A DNA stretch of 26,793 nucleotides from Maricaulis sp048270095 (GTDB taxonomy: Bacteria; Pseudomonadota; Alphaproteobacteria; Caulobacterales; Maricaulaceae): assembly GCF_048270095.1 (NCBI RefSeq), contig NZ_JBLWTL010000032.1, forward strand, positions 1 through 26,793, given 5' to 3'. A model generated the notes under the pieces. It was not told where the DNA came from. It ran no database searches and saw only the letters and a list, made by a program, of their open reading frames with translations. Positions 8,260-15,332 of this stretch are shown one piece after another. Made by a program: the position numbers and the translations under genes. Each line of letters opens with the position of its first letter. Within the stretch, counting starts at the first letter, position 1.

Positions 8260-8785
8260 CACGCACTCCCAATATCTCCACCAGCCGGGCCCGGCCGCGT
8301 GAGACATGTGATTTTACCGTACCCAGCGGAATTTCCAAAATCTGCGCTGCATCGGCATGCGACCAGTCGCCGGCGAGGCACAAGGCGACCGCCGCGCGCT
8401 GGTCCGGCGGCAATTGTGCCAGCGCTTGCTGCATGGCGATATTCAACTCCGTCCCCGGCTGGTCATGCCCGGGCCGCTCCTCCTGCCAGTCGGTCTCGCG
8501 CCGCCGGCTGCGTGACATCGACCGGGCCATGCCCTGGGCCCGCCGCCAGGCAATGCCGAACAGCCAGGACCGGACCCGCTCGGGCTTGTCCAGCGTACGC
8601 AGCGATGTCCAGGCCGCCAGGAAGGTCTCCTGCGCCAGATCATCAGCATCGGCCTCATGCCGGCAGACACGACGCAAGAAGCTGCGGACCGCCTGTTGAT
8701 GGCGGTCCACCAGCCTTGCAAACGCATTGTCCGAGCCTGCCCGTGCCGCTGCGACCAGCGTGGCATCAGTCCCCTGCCCGGACAT
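8246..8785 (-). CDS. ECF-family RNA polymerase sigma factor (module B)
   Basis: This is a 179-residue ECF sigma factor. Region 2 covers about residues 18-90, with FARLVDRHQQAVRSFLRRVC, DADDLAQETFLAAWTSL and VRSWLFGIAWRRAQ. A basic linker (SRSRRRE) follows, then region 4 with LPPDQRAAVALCLAGDWSHADAAQ and the recognition helix segment IPLGTVKSHVSRGRARL. It is clearly paralogous to the sigma factor at 6283-6825; both share a DDLAQ(D/E)TF core and an almost identical HTH. Its ATG overlaps the upstream gene's TGA by one base (TGATG), and its 3' end overlaps the downstream membrane gene. The three genes are therefore almost certainly one transcript. Confidence 0.93.
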   Translation of the reverse strand: MSGQGTDATLVAAARAGSDNAFARLVDRHQQAVRSFLRRVCRHEADADDLAQETFLAAWTSLRTLDKPERVRSWLFGIAWRRAQGMARSMSRSRRRETDWQEERPGHDQPGTELNIAMQQALAQLPPDQRAAVALCLAGDWSHADAAQILEIPLGTVKSHVSRGRARLVEILGVRDDEN

Positions 8786-9198
8786 CAGCCGCCCTTGCGG
8801 CCGCTCTTGAACATGGCCGAGACCAGGAAGGCGAAGGAAAGCACGCCCATAATCATGGCGATGAAGTAGAATTCGCTCTGCGACTCACCCATCCAGCCCG
8901 CATAGCCCGTATAGGCAAACACGGCGGCCAGGCCGGCAAACAAGACAACCAGAAAGGCCCGCCCGCCGCCGCGATGACGCTCGCCTTCATACCCTGACTC
9001 GTCCCGGTCGACCGGGTCTGGCGCATCGAGACTGGCAATCAGCTCGGCCGGCGGTTCCTTGCCCGCGGCTGCATAAGTCTTGAGCAGATCTATTTTGGCC
9101 TGGGTGCGCTTGAAGCGCATCATGCTGCCCCAGCCGGCCCCGACGAACCAGAAGAGCGGGAAGAGGAGCCACCAGTAACTTTGAAACAGGTCAATCAT
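8785..9198 (-). CDS. Three-TM small membrane protein, DUF6249-like (module B)
   Basis: This is a 137-residue membrane protein with helices at about residues 8-25, 80-100 and 110-130. Between TM1 and TM2 lies a soluble loop with MMRFKRTQAKIDLLKTYAAAG, then KEPPAELIASL, then an acidic/His-rich stretch. Length, TM spacing and the AGxxPPAEL-like element match the module A protein at 6837-7220, so the two look paralogous, although overall identity is modest by eye. AAGGA lies 6 nt before the ATG at 9198. It heads the operon with the ECF sigma factor. A signal-sensing or sigma-modulating role is inferred only from conserved position. Confidence 0.75.
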   Translation of the reverse strand: MIDLFQSYWWLLFPLFWFVGAGWGSMMRFKRTQAKIDLLKTYAAAGKEPPAELIASLDAPDPVDRDESGYEGERHRGGGRAFLVVLFAGLAAVFAYTGYAGWMGESQSEFYFIAMIMGVLSFAFLVSAMFKSGRKGG

Positions 9199-9283
9199 GA
9201 TCAGTCCTTTCGTGCGTCAACGATCTTGCTTTCATAAACAGGTCGCCGCTGCCGCGCGAGTTGGATGCAGACCCGGTGCAAAA

Positions 9284-9321
9284 ACAGTGTGCGACCGCAG
9301 CGCGGGGTGGCTGCGGTCGCA
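9284..9321 (-). terminator. Rho-independent terminator of the S33 peptidase gene
   Basis: A perfect 12-bp stem (TGCGACCGCAGC at 9290-9301 with GCTGCGGTCGCA at 9310-9321) has an 8-nt loop. Read on the minus strand, a run of five T follows within a few bases. It starts 24 nt after the peptidase stop at 9345. This is the clearest intrinsic terminator in the window. Confidence 0.85.
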
Positions 9322-9344
9322 GGACGGCTCGCACAGTCGGGTGA

Positions 9345-10829
9345 TCAGTCCTGACCGGCAAGGGGATTGGCCGTCATGTCCGGCAGATCGACCAGGATCT
9401 CGCGGCTGGCCGCCGGCTCCCCCCGCATGAAGCGATGCATCGCCTCGCCGACCTGCGGCGTGGTCATGAAGAGATTATGCCCGGCATTGCGCACGATGAT
9501 GTGCTCGACATGGCTCAGGCCGGAGACAGCTTCAGCCTGGGCATCGGGATAGGTGCGCCCGTCCAGTGTCCCGGTCAGCAGCAGGACCGGCGTGTCGCCC
9601 TGCGGCGGCTGGCGGAATTCCTCACCGAGATCGAACCCGTCCCAGGCGCCGCGAATCTGCGGCATCGGGAAATTGAGATAACCGCCGATCAGACCGGTTT
9701 CAGCCTGGCGTTCGAACTCAGCGAGGCGCTCGTCATCGATCCCGGAGGCCAGATCCATCGCCGTCGGCATCGCACTCAGCGTGATCGGCTCACCCATAGA
9801 CCAGAAGCGCTGTAACAGCAGGATTGCCAGAGTGCTATGGCCAGCGTCCAGCTCGGTATAGAGCATTAACAGCAGGGCTGCATATTGCGGGTCGGAGATC
9901 AGGCCCGAGGAGAATTCCTGCAGATTGTGTCGCTGCAACAGGAAAGGCCGGGCTTCGCCATTCTCCTGCGGCACCTGCACCAGCATGGGCTCGGCCTCGA
10001 ACCGGGCGTGCACACGCCGCATCAGTCCCGCGACATCAGGATACAGCGCCCGGGCCGCCGGCTGGCTGTCGATGGCCGCCTGCAAGCGATTGAAATATCG
10101 GTCGGTTTCCGCCGGCATCTTGACGGTCTGGTCGAGCCCCTCAGCGCTGGCCAGGATGACCCGGTCGAGCTGGTCAGGAATATCCTTCAGCGCTGCCAGA
10201 GCGAGATGACTGCCATAGGAAATCCCCCACAGCGAGATCTGCTCCGCCCCGAAATGCGCCCGCAGCGCCGCGAGATCCTGCACGCTTTCGCGCGTCGTAT
10301 AGCCAGTGATATCAACGCCCTGCTCGCGCCAGAAGATGCCACACTCCTCAACGGCACGCCGATAGGCCGCCGCATATTCGGCATCGCTGATCGCTTGGGT
10401 CTCGGCAACCGGCTGCGTAGAGACGCAACGCGGCAATTGTGTCGAACCGCCGGTGCCGCGCTGATCAAAGGCTATGACATCGCCATGCTGGCGCATCTCC
10501 TGGAACAGGGGAAAGCGGGGTCCACGTGCCGTGCCACTGCCCGATCCGCCCGGTCCGCCAGAGAGATAGACAATGGGCGAGCCCGGATTCTCGCCGGTCG
10601 CAGGAAAGCGGATATAGCTGACCTCGATCATACGGCTGGCCGGATCGGCCCGGTTTTCCGGCACTGTGACCGTGCCGCGAAAGGCCGCAACGCTGTCGCC
10701 GCTGCGCGCGGTGAACTCGATGGCTTCCTCGCCATAGGCACTGGCGGAAGACGCCGTTTGCGCGAAAGCGGCGGGCGAAAGGATCAGCACGCTCAGCGCC
10801 GTTGCCAGAATGGATTGCTTCCAGGACAT
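9345..10829 (-). CDS. Secreted alpha/beta-hydrolase, S33 proline iminopeptidase/TAP-like peptidase
   Basis: This is a 494-residue exported serine hydrolase. A signal peptide (residues 1-23, cut after AFA) precedes an alpha/beta-hydrolase fold. The oxyanion loop is GGPGGSG at 91-97 and DQRGTGGS lies near 122-129. The nucleophile elbow GISYG places Ser204, and the acid and base are likely Asp423 (TGTLDGRTYP) and His451 (NAGHNLF). This layout fits the S33/tripeptidyl-aminopeptidase-like group, so it probably trims peptides in the periplasm. The frame is open to 11219, but the N-terminal extension lacks a signal and runs into the divergent gene. The ATG at 10829 has GGAG 9 nt upstream. It is divergent from a membrane LytTR regulator, which may control it. 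Confidence 0.88.
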   Translation of the reverse strand: MSWKQSILATALSVLILSPAAFAQTASSASAYGEEAIEFTARSGDSVAAFRGTVTVPENRADPASRMIEVSYIRFPATGENPGSPIVYLSGGPGGSGSGTARGPRFPLFQEMRQHGDVIAFDQRGTGGSTQLPRCVSTQPVAETQAISDAEYAAAYRRAVEECGIFWREQGVDITGYTTRESVQDLAALRAHFGAEQISLWGISYGSHLALAALKDIPDQLDRVILASAEGLDQTVKMPAETDRYFNRLQAAIDSQPAARALYPDVAGLMRRVHARFEAEPMLVQVPQENGEARPFLLQRHNLQEFSSGLISDPQYAALLLMLYTELDAGHSTLAILLLQRFWSMGEPITLSAMPTAMDLASGIDDERLAEFERQAETGLIGGYLNFPMPQIRGAWDGFDLGEEFRQPPQGDTPVLLLTGTLDGRTYPDAQAEAVSGLSHVEHIIVRNAGHNLFMTTPQVGEAMHRFMRGEPAASREILVDLPDMTANPLAGQD

Positions 10830-10925
10830 CAGGTTTTTCTCCGTAATCTTGAGCCCCCCGGCTCGCTCGCATCCTGCCCTCCAGGCACGCCCATGCACCC
10901 GCCAATCGGGCAATGGTCGCTTTTG

Positions 10926-10938
10926 GCCGTTGAACGGC
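10926..10938. promoter_or_regulatory. Palindrome in divergent peptidase/LytTR promoter region
   Basis: GCCGTT-G-AACGGC is a perfect 13-bp palindrome 36 bp before the LytTR start and about 97 bp before the peptidase start. Its GTT core loosely resembles LytTR half-sites, and a second CGTT occurs 15 bp later. An operator role is inferred. Confidence 0.35.
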
Positions 10939-10973
10939 GGGACGTTCACGCGCCTGCGCGCTAGAGTGACGCC

Positions 10974-12506
10974 ATGACCCGCACGCCCCTCACCCTGCTT
11001 CTCACCCTCCTCCTGCTGGCGCTGCCGCCCGGCGCTGCGGCGGCGCAAGGTTTTTTCGCGCTGGATGCGACATCGCTGCGGACATGCCCGACCAATGGCG
11101 AGACCGGTACGATTCCCGATTTCACCGGGGAAGATTGCGCCAATATCGCCATGAACGGGCTTGACCCCCAGGGCCGGCAGATCTGGGTCCGGGCCGAGAT
11201 CGACTGGGACGACACGCACTGGCCCCGGGATCGCCCGATCGGCCTTTTCATTTCCGGCAAGGCCTCAAGCACGGCCTGGCTCAATGGCCATGAGCTGGGC
11301 TCCAACGGCCGTCCGGGACCTGACCGGGCAACGGAAATTCCCGGCCGTATGGATGCGGTGCTCTATGTCCCGCGTGAGCGCCTGCTTGCCGGCCGCAATG
11401 AACTGGTTCTTCTGATGTCGGCCCAGCATGGGTTTCTGGAGCTGGGCTGGCCGGTGCACTGGATTGCGCTTGAGCGCTACCAGCCCCCGACCAGCATGCT
11501 CGCGGCCGCCTATGCGCCCAGCCTGGTGACACTTGGCGTGTTGGTGCTGGGCTTCATCTTTTTCGCGGCGATGGCGATCCGCGGCGGCGACCGGGAGGGT
11601 TCTGCCCTGATCAGTGCGATGTCCCTGATCGCCGTGGCCCAATTGCTGATCGAGACCAGCCGTGGCCTCTATGCCTATCCCTATCCGATGCATGATCTGC
11701 GTCTGGTGCTGATCGTCGCCTGCACCGCCGCCTTCGGGCTCACCCTGATCGCCTATCTCCTGCACCGCTTCTCCGGTTTCTCCCTGAGCGCGCGTCTTCT
11801 GCGCCTGCTTGGCGTCGGCGCCCTGCTGATCGCGGTCGTGCAGATGCATCCGGGCTATGACGCCAAGACACTCTACGCCTTCCAGGCCAGCATACTGGTC
11901 GGCCTGACCTGGTGTGGTGCCTGGGTCTGGCAGCGCAAGCCCGGAGCCCGCGCCCATCTCGCCGTCCTCGCCGGACTGGCAGCGCTGGCCGTGCTCTTCC
12001 CGGAGCTCTTCATTGATCGCTACTTCTATCAGGCGATCGCCGGCCTTCTGCTCTTCCTGTTCGCACAGCACGCCATCGCCCTGGTCAATGAGCGCCGCAT
12101 CCGCGCGCTCGAAGCCACCCGCGCCGACCGGCTCGAGATCGCGCTGAGCCAGGCCCGCCAGAAGGATCACCCGGTCCAGATCGAACTCGTCAGCGCCGGC
12201 CGCACCGATTACATCGCCAACGACCGCATCGCCCAGCTCAAGGCGGCCGGCGACTATGTTGAAGTGCATTTCGAGAACGGCCAGACATCGCTCTATACCG
12301 GCTCACTCTCCGGCCTCGAGGCAAGCCTGCCGCCGACCTTCCTGCGCGTCCACCGCTCCCATATCGTGAACACGGGCTATGTCAGCGCCCTGGAGCGCGA
12401 TGCCTCCGGTGTCGGGCGGTTGATCCTGTCAAACGGCATGGATGTGCCGATCAGCCGGCGGATATTGCCGAAGGTGAGAACGGCTCTGGCGGAGGCTGCG
12501 GAGTAG
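10974..12506 (+). CDS. Membrane-bound LytTR transcriptional regulator (periplasmic domain, about 7 TM, LytTR)
   Basis: This is a 510-residue sensor-regulator. A signal peptide (about 1-24) is followed by a predicted extracytoplasmic beta-rich domain (about 25-170). It contains two cysteines in TCPTNGETG and DFTGEDCAN and a jelly-roll-like IWVRAEIDW/LNGHELGSNGRPGP pattern, as in the extracellular domain of 7TMR-DISM proteins. About seven hydrophobic helices fill residues 170-370, then a charged linker (NERRIRALEATRADRLEIALSQARQ). A C-terminal LytTR DNA-binding domain (about 402-505) includes DRIAQLKAAGDYVEVHFENG, LPPTFLRVHRSHIVN and ISRRILPKVR. There is no histidine kinase or receiver domain, so signal to DNA would be direct from the membrane. 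It is divergent from a secreted peptidase. Confidence 0.87.
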   Translation: MTRTPLTLLLTLLLLALPPGAAAAQGFFALDATSLRTCPTNGETGTIPDFTGEDCANIAMNGLDPQGRQIWVRAEIDWDDTHWPRDRPIGLFISGKASSTAWLNGHELGSNGRPGPDRATEIPGRMDAVLYVPRERLLAGRNELVLLMSAQHGFLELGWPVHWIALERYQPPTSMLAAAYAPSLVTLGVLVLGFIFFAAMAIRGGDREGSALISAMSLIAVAQLLIETSRGLYAYPYPMHDLRLVLIVACTAAFGLTLIAYLLHRFSGFSLSARLLRLLGVGALLIAVVQMHPGYDAKTLYAFQASILVGLTWCGAWVWQRKPGARAHLAVLAGLAALAVLFPELFIDRYFYQAIAGLLLFLFAQHAIALVNERRIRALEATRADRLEIALSQARQKDHPVQIELVSAGRTDYIANDRIAQLKAAGDYVEVHFENGQTSLYTGSLSGLEASLPPTFLRVHRSHIVNTGYVSALERDASGVGRLILSNGMDVPISRRILPKVRTALAEAAE

Positions 12507-12521
12507 ACGCAGCGCGGTTGC

Positions 12522-12755
12522 CTACCAATGCGGCGGCGGGCGGCTCTCTGGCGCCGGTCCCTGCGCTTCGACGGCATGAATGCGGTCGAGGAACTGGTTG
12601 AGCCGCGCCTTGATCGCATCGAACTCGGCGCGCTGATCATTCATGACCTCGGAGAGTTCCTGCAGCATCTGGTCCTGATGCGCGATATGGGCTTCGATCG
12701 AATCGAGCCGTTCGGTCACGTCGTCGCTCACATCATCGGTCGCGTGGTCGGTCAT
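12522..12755 (-). CDS. slyX: SlyX family protein
   Basis: This 77-residue protein is mostly one coiled-coil helix (ERLDSIEAHIAHQDQMLQELSEVMNDQRAEFDAI to about residue 60). It ends in a Pro-rich tail PPPHW typical of SlyX. The family has no established biochemical role. An acidic N-terminal segment (TDHATDDVSDDV) precedes the coiled coil. The gene converges on the LytTR gene with only 15 bp between stops. The ATG at 12755 is the first in frame before the coiled coil. Confidence 0.85.
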   Translation of the reverse strand: MTDHATDDVSDDVTERLDSIEAHIAHQDQMLQELSEVMNDQRAEFDAIKARLNQFLDRIHAVEAQGPAPESRPPPHW

Positions 12756-12854
12756 TGCGTCGGTCCGCCGGTAAGAAATCTCTCGCCGCCTCTTTAGGCA
12801 AGCCGCGCCGTGATGGCCAGAGCTTTGCGCGCCAGCAGCCGGTGCGAAACCGGA

Positions 12855-13475
12855 TTATGCTGACCGCGCGATTAACGCCGCCGCCAGGCTCTCCAGCCGA
12901 TCCTTGCCGAAATACAGCTCGCCATCGACGACGAAGCTCGGAATGCCGAACACGCCCTGGTCGACGGCGGTCTGGGTATTCGCCATCAGCTGCGCCTTGA
13001 TGTCCGGCGTCGCGATGAGTTCCAGCAGGCGTTCGGCTGGCAGGCCGGCCTCGGTCAGGGTCGCGTGGAAGACATCCCCGTCGTCCAGCTTGCGCGGCTT
13101 TTCCCACATGAAGTGGAACATCGCCTCGACATAGGGTGCCAAGACGCCCTCGGCTTCGGCTGCCACGGCGCCGCGCATCAGGGCCAGGGTATTGACCGGA
13201 AAATGCGGATTGAAATTGAACGCCTTGAGATCATGGCGGGCGATGAAGCGTTCGATCTCCTTGTATTCATAGGCCAGCTTGGCGGGCACACCGGCGAAGG
13301 CGATCATCGGTGCTTGATTGCCGGTCGTCTTGAAGATCCCGCCGAGCAGGACTGGAACATAGCGAAATTTCAAACCGGTGCGCGCCTCGACACCCGGCAG
13401 GATGCGGTGGGCGAAGTAGGCATTGGGGCTGGCAAAATCGAAATAGAAGACGGCGTCGCTTGCGGGATCTGTCAC
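12855..13475 (-). CDS. 2-hydroxychromene-2-carboxylate isomerase family (DsbA-fold, GST kappa-like)
   Basis: This is a 206-residue thioredoxin-fold protein of the DsbA/GST-kappa clan. The N-terminus VFYFDFASPNAYFAHRIL has the family's active-site SPxxY segment in place of CxxC. The middle has LLGGIFKTTGNQAP and FNPHFPVNTLALMRGA, and the C-terminus has GVFGIPSFVVDGELYFGKDRLE, with the cis-Pro loop. Named members isomerise 2-hydroxychromene-2-carboxylate in naphthalene breakdown using glutathione. Most homologs outside such clusters have unknown substrates, and no aromatic degradation genes lie here. The start is a GTG at 13475 whose GTGA overlaps the upstream SDR's stop, so the two are probably co-translated. 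Confidence 0.88.
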   Translation of the reverse strand: MTDPASDAVFYFDFASPNAYFAHRILPGVEARTGLKFRYVPVLLGGIFKTTGNQAPMIAFAGVPAKLAYEYKEIERFIARHDLKAFNFNPHFPVNTLALMRGAVAAEAEGVLAPYVEAMFHFMWEKPRKLDDGDVFHATLTEAGLPAERLLELIATPDIKAQLMANTQTAVDQGVFGIPSFVVDGELYFGKDRLESLAAALIARSA

Positions 13476-14215
13476 CAGTTTTCTCCATAGGGCCGAAGGT
13501 CAAGTTCATGCGTCCAGGCATCGCGCGACTGGCGATGCAGCATCAGATAGGTCTCGGCGATCGAGGCCGGGTCCATCAGCGTGTCGGGCGGTATCGCCGC
13601 GGCGACCTCATCCCCCTTCGCCTGCGCAATGCGCTCGCGCACCCAGGCCGTGTCGACACCGGCATCAATCACCAGATGCGCAACATGGAGGCCCTGCGGT
13701 CCCAGCTCGCGCGCCATGGATTGCGCCAGCGAGCGCAGCCCGGCCTTGGCGGCACCGAAGGCCGCATAGCCCGTGCCACCGCGCATCGAAGCCGTCGCCC
13801 CGGTAAAGAAGATCGACCCCCGTGCGCGCGGCAACATGATCCGCGCGGCTTCACGCCCGGTCAGAAAACCGGCCTTGCACGCCATGTCCCAGACCTTGGA
13901 GAAGACACGCTCGGAGGTTTCCAGCAGCGGGAATTGCACATTGGCGCCGACATTGAAGATCACCGCATCGATCGGCGCCGAGGCCTCGGCGGAATCGAGA
14001 AAGGCGGTCACGGAGGTCTCGTCGCGCGCATCCAGCGAATGCCCGGTAAAGCGCCCGCCCGCCGCCTCGATCTCGAGCCCCAGCGGCGCCAGCTTCTCGC
14101 CGCCTCGCCGCCCGCCATGGACATGATAGCCCTCGGCGGCAAAGCGGCGCGCGATGGCGGAGCCGATGAAATCGCCGGCGCCGATGATGGCGATGCTGGA
14201 ATTGCGGTGGGTCAT
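13472..14215 (-). CDS. Atypical SDR-fold protein lacking catalytic Tyr
   Basis: This is a 247-residue Rossmann protein of the SDR superfamily. The cofactor loop is IGAGDFIGSAIA at residues 11-22 and NVGAN replaces NNAG at 88-92. The residue four before Lys157 is Phe153 (FGAAK), not Tyr; a Tyr sits at 150 instead, and the position normally holding the catalytic Ser is Ala140. The downstream segment GLRSLAQSMARELGPQGLHVAHLVID is typical of an SDR subgroup that often lacks the canonical YxxxK. It overlaps the DsbA-fold isomerase gene by 4 bp, so the pair form an operon. The reaction is unknown; it may bind NAD(P) without classical redox catalysis. Confidence 0.85.
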   Translation of the reverse strand: MTHRNSSIAIIGAGDFIGSAIARRFAAEGYHVHGGRRGGEKLAPLGLEIEAAGGRFTGHSLDARDETSVTAFLDSAEASAPIDAVIFNVGANVQFPLLETSERVFSKVWDMACKAGFLTGREAARIMLPRARGSIFFTGATASMRGGTGYAAFGAAKAGLRSLAQSMARELGPQGLHVAHLVIDAGVDTAWVRERIAQAKGDEVAAAIPPDTLMDPASIAETYLMLHRQSRDAWTHELDLRPYGENW

Positions 14216-14305
14216 GGGTGGCTCCTCGGTAGGTTCAGCTTGGCGAAAAAATGGGCGCCGGTGAGACTAACCCGCGCTTCCAGAAGGAGCCCAGCGCCAG
14301 CTGGT

Positions 14306-14386
14306 GTCGCACGTCCATAACAGGTCTAATAGAGAAGTTGTGGTCGCACGCTGACGTCAGTGTTGAGGAGTACCTGCTGTCGCACG
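14306..14386. repeat. Three GTCGCACG repeats at 36-37 bp spacing
   Basis: GTCGCACG occurs at 14306-14313, 14343-14350 and 14379-14386. Slight extension to the left gives roughly CTGnTGTCGCACG. No fourth unit is seen on either side. They lie in the otherwise unannotated gap (14216-14433) beside an orphan gene. Confidence 0.4.
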
Positions 14387-14433
14387 GCACTGGACGCACA
14401 TTAGAGAGACGCCAAACAGAATGCCCCCTGCGG

Positions 14434-15234
14434 TCATGAAAGCTCTATAGTTGGTGGCGGCCCATCATAAATTGGACGCATTACATCCCAATCCCCTCGA
14501 TGCTCTAGCCGCTCGACACGAGCACCGTTGGCACTCCCCCAAGCGCCGAGCATTCGCCCCATGAAGTCCAATTCAGGCTGTCGCTCCAGCGAGGTAAACA
14601 CGTGGATTTGAGGGTATCCTTCCCTTCCACCTTGCATGCGAATTCGATGGCTCTCGATACACGCCCAAACGTTTGTGATGTGCGGATACCCACTGCCCCC
14701 AGCATCAAACGCGCTCTTGATGGCATAGCCAATGGCAGCAGCGTCGATCATGGGCTCCGAGTCGTTCATCAAGATGACAAGCCCGCCTGCATTCGGCAAG
14801 GAAAGCCGTTCCTTACTCGCGCCGATCTGATCGTTCGCCTTCTTCAGGTGTCGGCGCACAGCTCGGCCAGCCAGGTCAATAATCTGTTTGGATACCTTGT
14901 CGTGATCGTGCAGGCCCTCAATGACTTTGGACACCCCAAGTGACCCAAAAACTATCGGCGCATCTTCTTGCGATAACCGCTCTCTAAGAACTCGAGTGGT
15001 CTGGTCTTTAGGGTCACGGTTGAGAGTTTTCAGTTCCGCGATCAAGCGTCTCCCACCGAGCAGAAAATCTGCCTTTGCACCTGAACCGTTCACAGTTGCG
15101 AATTGTGGACCATCCAGCGATTCAGTTCCGGGATCGGTCTGGAGGAAGGCCGTCATCCGCGCCTCCAATCGATCACTCGGCGGAGAGACCGCTGGTACCG
15201 CCAAAAGGTCAAGAAAGAGACTGCCAGAACTCAT
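14434..15234 (-). CDS. Orphan protein with PD-(D/E)XK nuclease-like motif
   Basis: This is a 266-residue protein I do not recognise as a named family. Around residues 53-72 it reads AKADFLLGGRRLIAELKTL, matching the restriction-endonuclease-like signature (Asp in one strand, ExK in the next). A DNA-cleaving or DNA-binding role is possible but unproven. The middle holds a basic helix (AVRRHLKKANDQIGASKERL) and the strand GGLVILMNDSE. The gene is visibly less GC-rich and has a more mixed codon choice than its neighbours, with no strong SD before the ATG at 15234. It lies just beyond the guaA stop, a common insertion point for genomic islands. No integrase or partner methylase is present. Acquisition by transfer is likely. 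Confidence 0.75.
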   Translation of the reverse strand: MSSGSLFLDLLAVPAVSPPSDRLEARMTAFLQTDPGTESLDGPQFATVNGSGAKADFLLGGRRLIAELKTLNRDPKDQTTRVLRERLSQEDAPIVFGSLGVSKVIEGLHDHDKVSKQIIDLAGRAVRRHLKKANDQIGASKERLSLPNAGGLVILMNDSEPMIDAAAIGYAIKSAFDAGGSGYPHITNVWACIESHRIRMQGGREGYPQIHVFTSLERQPELDFMGRMLGAWGSANGARVERLEHRGDWDVMRPIYDGPPPTIELS

Positions 15235-15332
15235 AATTCGAGACCATCGGTCAATCGGGTTTTCGGGTCAACTAACGGAACCAAATACCGTCGCGAATTC
15301 TTTGTTGTTGGGAACCACCAAGCAGCTCCGCC

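Noticed and set aside
9885..10964. 359-codon plus-strand frame opposite the peptidase
   Set aside because: It is antisense to a gene with a complete catalytic triad; no domain is visible.
10830..11219. N-terminal extension of the S33 peptidase
   Set aside because: The extension would bury the signal peptide 130 residues inside and overlaps the divergent LytTR gene; the ATG at 10829 has an SD.
11265..12269. 334-codon minus-strand frame inside the LytTR gene
   Set aside because: It is antisense to a protein with clear signal, TM and LytTR segments; the translation is Gly/Gln/His-rich and unlike any family.
14306..14386. CRISPR array
   Set aside because: Repeat units are only 8 bp (13 when loosely extended), just three in number, and no cas genes are near.
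14216..15332. Full integrative island at guaA
   Set aside because: No integrase and no duplicated guaA 3' end were found; only one gene is present, so a complete island is not supported.
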